Assembly (NCBI RefSeq): GCF_014651775.1
Contig: NZ_BMXN01000003.1
Coordinates: forward strand, 62,001 to 126,000
DNA length: 64,000 nt
Reading direction: 5' to 3'
Source of the DNA: Vreelandella hamiltonii
Lineage (GTDB): Bacteria > Pseudomonadota > Gammaproteobacteria > Pseudomonadales > Halomonadaceae
The notes beneath the pieces are model-generated. The model saw nothing but the letters and a program-made list of their open reading frames with translations. It was not told where the DNA came from and did no database searches. Positions 58,943-64,000 of the stretch are shown one piece after another; positions within the stretch are counted from its first letter, which is position 1, and each line of letters begins with the position of its first letter. The position numbers were made by a program, and so were the translations under genes.

Positions 58943-60318
58943 GGGGCACTCTCACGCTGTTTCTGCTCGATCCAGTCGCGAAACAGGTCGCCCCGCGCCT
59001 GGTAGTTGGCGAATTGGTCCAGGCTGGCACACGCTGGCGAGAGCAACACACAATCCCCTGGCTCGGCCAGGTGCCATGCTGCTTCCATCGCCTGTGTCAG
59101 CGTTTCGACACGCTGAGTGTGAAGGCAAGGGCCAAGCACGCTGTCGAGACGCTCGGCGTCTGCGCCATAGAGTAGCGCGGCCTTTGCATAGCTCGCCAGC
59201 GGCGCGGCCAGCGGCGTAAAGTCGGCACCTTTGCCCACGCCACCGGCCAGCAGGATGATCTTGCCTGTGAGCGCGACGCCAATACCATTGATGGCTGCCA
59301 GGGTCGCGCCGACGTTGGTCCCTTTGGAATCGTTGACCCAGCGAACCCCGTTCACCTCAGCAACGGCTTCACTACGGTGCGGCAGCCCCTTGAACGTGGT
59401 CAACACCTCGCACATGGCCTGACGATCGAAGCCCAGCGCCTGGCCCATGGCCAGCGCTGCCAGCGCGTTCAACTGATTGTGCTGTCCGGTGATGGCCAGC
59501 TCATCCACCGCCAGCCACGGCGTCTCGCCGTGCATCAAATAGCGGCGTCCATCGATATCGGCCAACCCCCAGTCACTGCCGGACGGGACACCTACCCCGA
59601 AACGCTCGACACGCTCCAGGGCATCCAGAGGCCAGGTCATGGGGTCATCGGCGTTGACCACCGCGTGCTCCGCCCCGATGAAAATGCGCTGCTTCGCCTC
59701 ACGGTAACCCGCAAGATCGCCATGACGGTCCAGATGATCATCGCATAGATTGAGAAACGCAGCCGACGCCGCCCCCAGGCGAGGCGTCGTTTCCAGTTGA
59801 AAGCTGGAGAGTTCGAGGATGAAAAGCTCGGCATCGGGGTGGTCGGCCAACAGATCCAGAGCCGCCGTGCCCAGGTTACCCCCCACGGCAGCGTACACTC
59901 CCGAGGCCTTGGCCATTTCGCCTAATAGCGTAGTCACCGTGGACTTGGCATTGGAACCCGTAATCGCCGCCACCGGGGCACGCACCAGACGCCTGAACAG
60001 CGCCGTTTCGCCCACCAGTATCGGCTCGCCGGTGGCAGGATTGACGCGCTCCAACAGCCCGTCGAGGCCTGCCGAATGCGGGTCGACGCCCGGACTGACC
60101 ACCACCTCGTACGCATCGCTGAAATCCAGCTCGCTCAGCGGCCCACAGTGGCAATCAATCGCTGGATAACGCTGCTGGAACGCGGCGAGGCCAGGCGGCA
60201 TCTCGCGGGTATCGGCCACCATGAAAGGCACTCCATGGCGGTCCAGGTGGCGACAGATCGCCTGACCGGAAATGCCCAGCCCGACAACAACGGTAACACC
60301 CTGAGGTACCTTCACCAT
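58939..60318 (-). CDS. murD: UDP-N-acetylmuramoylalanine-D-glutamate ligase
   Basis: Adds D-Glu. The 459-residue ligase starts VVVGLGISGQAICRHL and has the P-loop AITGSNAKSTVTTLLGEM, where the usual Gly after Asn is Ala, as also occurs in Pseudomonas-type MurD. The middle motif LELSSFQLETTPRL and the C-terminal VLLSPACASLDQF(AN) are typical. AAGGAG precedes the ATG. It lies 76 nt downstream of mraY. Confidence 0.96.
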   Translation of the reverse strand: MVKVPQGVTVVVGLGISGQAICRHLDRHGVPFMVADTREMPPGLAAFQQRYPAIDCHCGPLSELDFSDAYEVVVSPGVDPHSAGLDGLLERVNPATGEPILVGETALFRRLVRAPVAAITGSNAKSTVTTLLGEMAKASGVYAAVGGNLGTAALDLLADHPDAELFILELSSFQLETTPRLGAASAAFLNLCDDHLDRHGDLAGYREAKQRIFIGAEHAVVNADDPMTWPLDALERVERFGVGVPSGSDWGLADIDGRRYLMHGETPWLAVDELAITGQHNQLNALAALAMGQALGFDRQAMCEVLTTFKGLPHRSEAVAEVNGVRWVNDSKGTNVGATLAAINGIGVALTGKIILLAGGVGKGADFTPLAAPLASYAKAALLYGADAERLDSVLGPCLHTQRVETLTQAMEAAWHLAEPGDCVLLSPACASLDQFANYQARGDLFRDWIEQKQRESAP

Positions 60319-60393
60319 GAACGACTCCTTGTGCCTGAATCAGAGCGGCCTTGTCCAACCTGACACGGCCACCCTGACACGACTACCCAATGA

Positions 60394-61476
60394 CTAACGC
60401 ACTTTCAGGGTGGCCAGTCCCAGCAGAACGAGGACAACGGTGATGATCCAGAAACGCACGATCACGCGCGGCTCAGGCCATCCCTTGAGTTCGTAATGGT
60501 GATGCAGCGGAGCCATGCGGAAGATACGTCGCCCCGTCAGCTTGTAGGAGCCGACCTGCAGAATGACCGACACGGTTTCCAGCACGAAAATACCGCCCAT
60601 GATGAACAGCACGATCTCCTGGCGCACGATGACCGCCACCACGCCCAGGGCGGCCCCTAGCGCCAGCGCACCCACATCGCCCATGAACACCTGGGCGGGA
60701 TAGGTGTTGAACCACAGAAAGCCGAGGCCAGCACCGGCAATCGTGGCACAGAAAATGGCCAGCTCGCCGGTTCCCTGAATGAAGGGAATATGCAGGTAGT
60801 TGGCAAATACGGCATTGCCGCTGGCATAGGCAAACACCGCCAGCCCCATGGCCACCAGCACGGTGGGCATGATGGCCAGACCGTCCAGGCCATCGGTCAG
60901 GTTGACGGCATTGGAGCTACCGACGATGACGAAGTAGCTCAATACGATGTAGAACAAGCCCAACGGCAGCGCAACATCCTTGAACAGCGGAATGAGCAGG
61001 CTGGTTTCGGCGGGCGTGGTGGCCGTGGCGTACAGAATGATGGCGGCTCCCAGGCCGACCACCGACTGCCAGAAATACTTCCAACGTGCAGGCAGGCCTC
61101 GCGGGTTCTTTTCGACCACTTTACGATAATCGTCGACCCACCCGATGGCGCCAAAGCCCAGCGTCACCAGCAGCACGATCCAGACGTAATAGTTGGTCAG
61201 GTCACCCCACAGCAAGGTGCTGATCGCAATCGCCAGCAGGATCATGGCGCCGCCCATGGTCGGCGTACCTGCCTTGGAAAGATGCGACTGTGGGCCGTCG
61301 TCTCGGACGGCCTGGCCAATCTGCCCTTCGACCAGGCGACGTATCACCCAAGGCCCCAGCCAAAGGCACAGCATCAGCGCGGTGAGCGCAGCGAGAATGA
61401 CGCGCAGCGTCAAATAATTGAACACCTGAAACGCAGTTTGGAATTGAGCTAGAAAATTCGCCAAATGAAGTAACAT
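60394..61476 (-). CDS. mraY: Phospho-N-acetylmuramoyl-pentapeptide transferase
   Basis: Makes lipid I by moving phospho-MurNAc-pentapeptide to undecaprenyl phosphate. The 360-residue integral membrane protein has ten helices and the catalytic motifs [24 protein letters not shown] (first Asp pair), [31 protein letters not shown] and [13 protein letters not shown]. All are intact. It follows murF by 9 nt, with a weakly spaced AAGG before the ATG. Confidence 0.98.
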   Translation of the reverse strand: MLLHLANFLAQFQTAFQVFNYLTLRVILAALTALMLCLWLGPWVIRRLVEGQIGQAVRDDGPQSHLSKAGTPTMGGAMILLAIAISTLLWGDLTNYYVWIVLLVTLGFGAIGWVDDYRKVVEKNPRGLPARWKYFWQSVVGLGAAIILYATATTPAETSLLIPLFKDVALPLGLFYIVLSYFVIVGSSNAVNLTDGLDGLAIMPTVLVAMGLAVFAYASGNAVFANYLHIPFIQGTGELAIFCATIAGAGLGFLWFNTYPAQVFMGDVGALALGAALGVVAVIVRQEIVLFIMGGIFVLETVSVILQVGSYKLTGRRIFRMAPLHHHYELKGWPEPRVIVRFWIITVVLVLLGLATLKVR

Positions 61477-61485
61477 GAACGGCGC

Positions 61486-62841
61486 TTACCTTGTGTCATC
61501 CGCACGCAGCGCAGCAATGACTCTTTCCATGCCGGCACTGCGCGATCCTTTCGCCAGCAGCGTGGCGTCAGGTGGCAGAGAATTAATAACATGACGCACT
61601 AGCGTCTCGTGGTCGTCGAAGTGCAGCCCGCGACCAAAGGCATCCGAGGCAGCCTTGGCTGCCTCGCCAACCGTCAACAGCATGTCCAGCCCCAGCGACG
61701 CAGCATACGCTCCTACGTCGGCATGCAGCCGTTCAGATTCATCTCCCAGCTCTCCCATCGCGCCCAGGGCGCACCAGCGAGGGGCAGGAAAGCTCGCCAA
61801 GGCATCCAGAGCCGCCTTGACCGCGCCAGGGTTGGCATTGTAGGTGTCGTCCAGCAGCGTCGTGCCGCGAATGCCGGGCACCACGCTCAAGCGGCCCTGC
61901 AATGCCGACAACCGATTCAGCCCAGCCACGACCTGCGAGGCAGGGACACTCAGCGCCAGGGCGGCGGCAGCGGCGGCCAAGGCGTTACTGACGTTATGCT
62001 TACCGATCAGGGGTAGCGTTACGCGCCCCAACGGCTCACCTCCGACAACGAGCGTGAAAGCATAACGCCCCTGTGAGTCGCAGGAAAGAGCCGAAGCGTT
62101 TACGTCCGCATTGCCCTGCACCCCGTAGCTGACCACTCGGCGGGGGGCCGCACAGGCCGCCCAGAAAGGGAAGTAGCGATCATCGGCATTGATGATGGCC
62201 ACGCCATCCTGATCGAGCCCTGACAGAATTTCGCTCTTGGCCTGGGCAATCTGACCCATGCCACCAAACTCACCTACATGAGCGCCCGTCACGTTGGTGA
62301 TGATGGCCACCCTGGGGGCCGCCAAACCAACGGTCCAGGCGATTTCACCCAAATGATTGGCCCCCAGTTCGATGACACCCGCCTGGTGCTGTGACCCAAG
62401 ACGTAACAGTGTCAGCGGCGCCCCGATATCGTTATTGAGGTTGCCGATGGTCGCCAGCACCTCACCGAGTGGCGCCAACAGGGCTGCCACCATCTCCTTG
62501 ACCGTGGTTTTTCCGCTATTCCCCGTGACCGCCACCAGCGGCAGCGTAAAGCGTCGCCGCCATGCGCCCGCCAACAGCCCCAGCCCCAAGCGCGTATCCG
62601 GGTAGCGCAATTGCGGCAGCGGACTCTCCACGGGATGCTCCACCAGTGCCGCCACGGCGCCCAGCTCTCGAGCCTGTTCGACGAAATCGTGACCATCGAA
62701 ACGCGGGCCTTTCAGGGCAATGAACAGGCAACCCGGCACGATCTGGCGGGTATCCGTCACTACCTGGCTGATCGCAACGTCAGTCGCTTCGCTTGCCAAC
62801 GGAATACTCAGCGCCGCAGCCACTCCGCCAAGGGTCCACAT
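61486..62841 (-). CDS. murF: UDP-MurNAc-tripeptide D-Ala-D-Ala ligase
   Basis: Adds the D-Ala-D-Ala dipeptide made by DdlB. The 451-residue ligase has the P-loop VTGNSGKTTVKEMVAALL, IELGANHLGEIAWT and LDDTYNANPGAVKAALDAL. The A of its ATG is the last base of the murE stop (TGATG), so translation is coupled. Confidence 0.97.
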   Translation of the reverse strand: MWTLGGVAAALSIPLASEATDVAISQVVTDTRQIVPGCLFIALKGPRFDGHDFVEQARELGAVAALVEHPVESPLPQLRYPDTRLGLGLLAGAWRRRFTLPLVAVTGNSGKTTVKEMVAALLAPLGEVLATIGNLNNDIGAPLTLLRLGSQHQAGVIELGANHLGEIAWTVGLAAPRVAIITNVTGAHVGEFGGMGQIAQAKSEILSGLDQDGVAIINADDRYFPFWAACAAPRRVVSYGVQGNADVNASALSCDSQGRYAFTLVVGGEPLGRVTLPLIGKHNVSNALAAAAAALALSVPASQVVAGLNRLSALQGRLSVVPGIRGTTLLDDTYNANPGAVKAALDALASFPAPRWCALGAMGELGDESERLHADVGAYAASLGLDMLLTVGEAAKAASDAFGRGLHFDDHETLVRHVINSLPPDATLLAKGSRSAGMERVIAALRADDTR

Positions 62842-64000
62842 CAGCGGCCACCTCGCGCCCGAATGGCTTGCTGCACCTGCTCGTCATCCTGGTAGGCGTG
62901 TCGAACACCCTCGACTTCCTGATAAGCTTCATGACCCTTGCCAGCCACCAGCACCACATCCTGAGAACCTGCCTGAGCCACGGCATGCAGGATGGCCTGA
63001 CGCCGATCGCCAATTTCTTCCACCCGCTGCGGCTCGTGAAAACCCGCCAAAATTTGCTGACGAATCTCGGCGGCAGATTCACGGCGAGGATTGTCGTCGG
63101 TCACCACCACACGGTCGGCCAGCCGCTCGGCTACCTTGGCCATTTCCGCGCGCTTTCCGGTATCGCGCTCACCACCACAGCCAAACAGGCACCAGAGCTT
63201 TCCTTGGCTGCCCAAGTGATCACGCAGTGCTTCCAGCGCATTTTGCAGCGCGTCAGGCGTGTGGGCATAATCCACCACGACACAAGGGGCTTCGCCCCCG
63301 CCAAAGCGCGTCATGCGACCCGGCACCGGGCTCAACTTGGTCGCCGCCTCGAATAGCGCGTCCAGCGACTCGCCCAGCCCGTACAACACGCTGATGGCCA
63401 GCAGCACGTTATCCAGGTTGAAGCGCCCCAGCAGCGGCAATTCGAGCGCTTTCTCGCCCTCGGGCGTGGCAATCAGAGCCTGCTGACCGGTTTCCAACGG
63501 ATGCCAATCGAGGATACGCAGCGTTACCGCCTCATCACTGCCCGTCGCCAGCACACGCACATGGGATTCGCACCCTGCCAGCATCAGCCGAGCCAGGGAG
63601 TCGTCACCGTTGACCACCGCCAGGGTCAGCTCAGGACGACGGAACAGCTTGGCCTTGGCCGCAGCATAGGCCGCCATGCTGCCGTGATAGTCCAGATGAT
63701 CCCGGGTCAGATTGGTGAACACGCCGACCGTCACGTTCACTGCTTCCAGACGGTGCTGGTCCAGCGCATGGGAAGAGGCCTCCAGCGCTACACGCTGGAC
63801 CCCTTGGCGCCCTAGCTGACCCAGGGTGGCCTGCAACGCCAGCGGCCCGGGCGTCGTCAGCCCGGTATCCATTAGCTGCCCCGGGCGCCCAACGCCCAGG
63901 GTGCCTATCACTCCAGCCCGAGTGCCCAAGCGCTCACTCAATGCCGCGATATAATGCGTGACCGAGCTTTTGCCGTTGGTTCCCGTGACTGCGATCACCT
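62841..64000 (-). CDS. murE: UDP-MurNAc-dipeptide diaminopimelate ligase (partial)
   Basis: Adds meso-diaminopimelate. The N-terminal domain of about 100 residues lies beyond the right edge. The visible 386 codons start just before the P-loop VTGTNGKSSVTHYI and include TRDHLDYHGSM and the substrate motif DNPR (in VVTDDNPRRES), which selects meso-DAP rather than lysine. VAGKGHEAYQEVEG and the C-terminal end are complete. First gene in this window's dcw cluster; penicillin-binding protein genes would be expected just upstream. Confidence 0.97.
   Translation of the reverse strand, partial: VIAVTGTNGKSSVTHYIAALSERLGTRAGVIGTLGVGRPGQLMDTGLTTPGPLALQATLGQLGRQGVQRVALEASSHALDQHRLEAVNVTVGVFTNLTRDHLDYHGSMAAYAAAKAKLFRRPELTLAVVNGDDSLARLMLAGCESHVRVLATGSDEAVTLRILDWHPLETGQQALIATPEGEKALELPLLGRFNLDNVLLAISVLYGLGESLDALFEAATKLSPVPGRMTRFGGGEAPCVVVDYAHTPDALQNALEALRDHLGSQGKLWCLFGCGGERDTGKRAEMAKVAERLADRVVVTDDNPRRESAAEIRQQILAGFHEPQRVEEIGDRRQAILHAVAQAGSQDVVLVAGKGHEAYQEVEGVRHAYQDDEQVQQAIRARGGR

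Noticed and set aside
58939..60318. MurD P-loop with Ala in place of Gly (GSNAKST) as a sign of inactivity
   Set aside because: The same variant occurs in functional Pseudomonas-type MurD as far as I recall, and the other motifs are intact.

Overview
The window is about 64 kb of dense, GC-rich (roughly 60%) chromosome from a gammaproteobacterium. Gene content, gene order and protein sequence fit a halophilic member of the Halomonadaceae (Halomonas-like). The genus is an inference; no rRNA lies in the window. Nearly all genes are core housekeeping genes and most are on the minus strand. I see no phage, insertion sequence, CRISPR array, tRNA or rRNA.

Layout. 1-2.1 kb: class Ib ribonucleotide reductase nrdH-nrdI-nrdE (nrdE cut by the left edge) behind a promoter with two NrdR boxes, next to Mn superoxide dismutase (sodA). 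3-6.7 kb: electron-transfer flavoprotein etfBA, divergent from ETF-ubiquinone oxidoreductase. 6.8-9.9 kb: a compact operon of porin, small PstS-like periplasmic protein and diguanylate cyclase, the least ordinary gene set here. 10.1-23.1 kb: one long co-directional lipid/replication block, yceD-rpmF-plsX-fabD-fabG-acpP-fabF-pabC-mltG-tmk-holB-pilZ-tatD-DUF1285-helicase, broken only by a terminator after acpP. 23.3-30.8 kb: maf, sppA, a HAD phosphatase, rluC, and divergent rne with a leader of about 570 nt. 30.9-41.1 kb: murB, a low-molecular-weight phosphatase and kdsB-ycaR-lpxK-msbA-comEC, then a DUF2062 gene and lolD plus a single LolC/E permease. 41.3-43.3 kb: agmatine deiminase and N-carbamoylputrescine amidase (agmatine to putrescine). 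43.4-48.5 kb: secA-argJ-Nudix/ThiE fusion, preceded by a possible SecM-like leader gene. 49.0-64 kb: divergent dciA, then lpxC and the dcw cluster (ftsZ, ftsA, ftsQ, ddlB, murC, murG, ftsW, murD, mraY, murF, murE; murE runs off the right edge).

Much of the window builds the cell envelope. MurB-G, MraY and Ddl make lipid II, MltG ends glycan strands, and FtsW/Q/A/Z divide the cell. Fab/PlsX/ACP feed phospholipid and lipid A synthesis (LpxC, LpxK, KdsB), MsbA flips lipid A, LolCD moves lipoproteins, and SecA exports proteins. DNA and nucleotide genes (NrdHIE, Tmk, HolB, DciA, helicase) and RNA genes (RNase E, RluC) are interleaved.

The observations most worth checking are the signal-peptide-bearing small gene immediately upstream of secA, the porin/PstS-like/GGDEF operon, five tandem 14-bp repeats between aguA and aguB, the tandem NrdR boxes at exactly 31 bp, an IscR-type site before sodA, and a near-leaderless promoter for yceD-rpmF-plsX.
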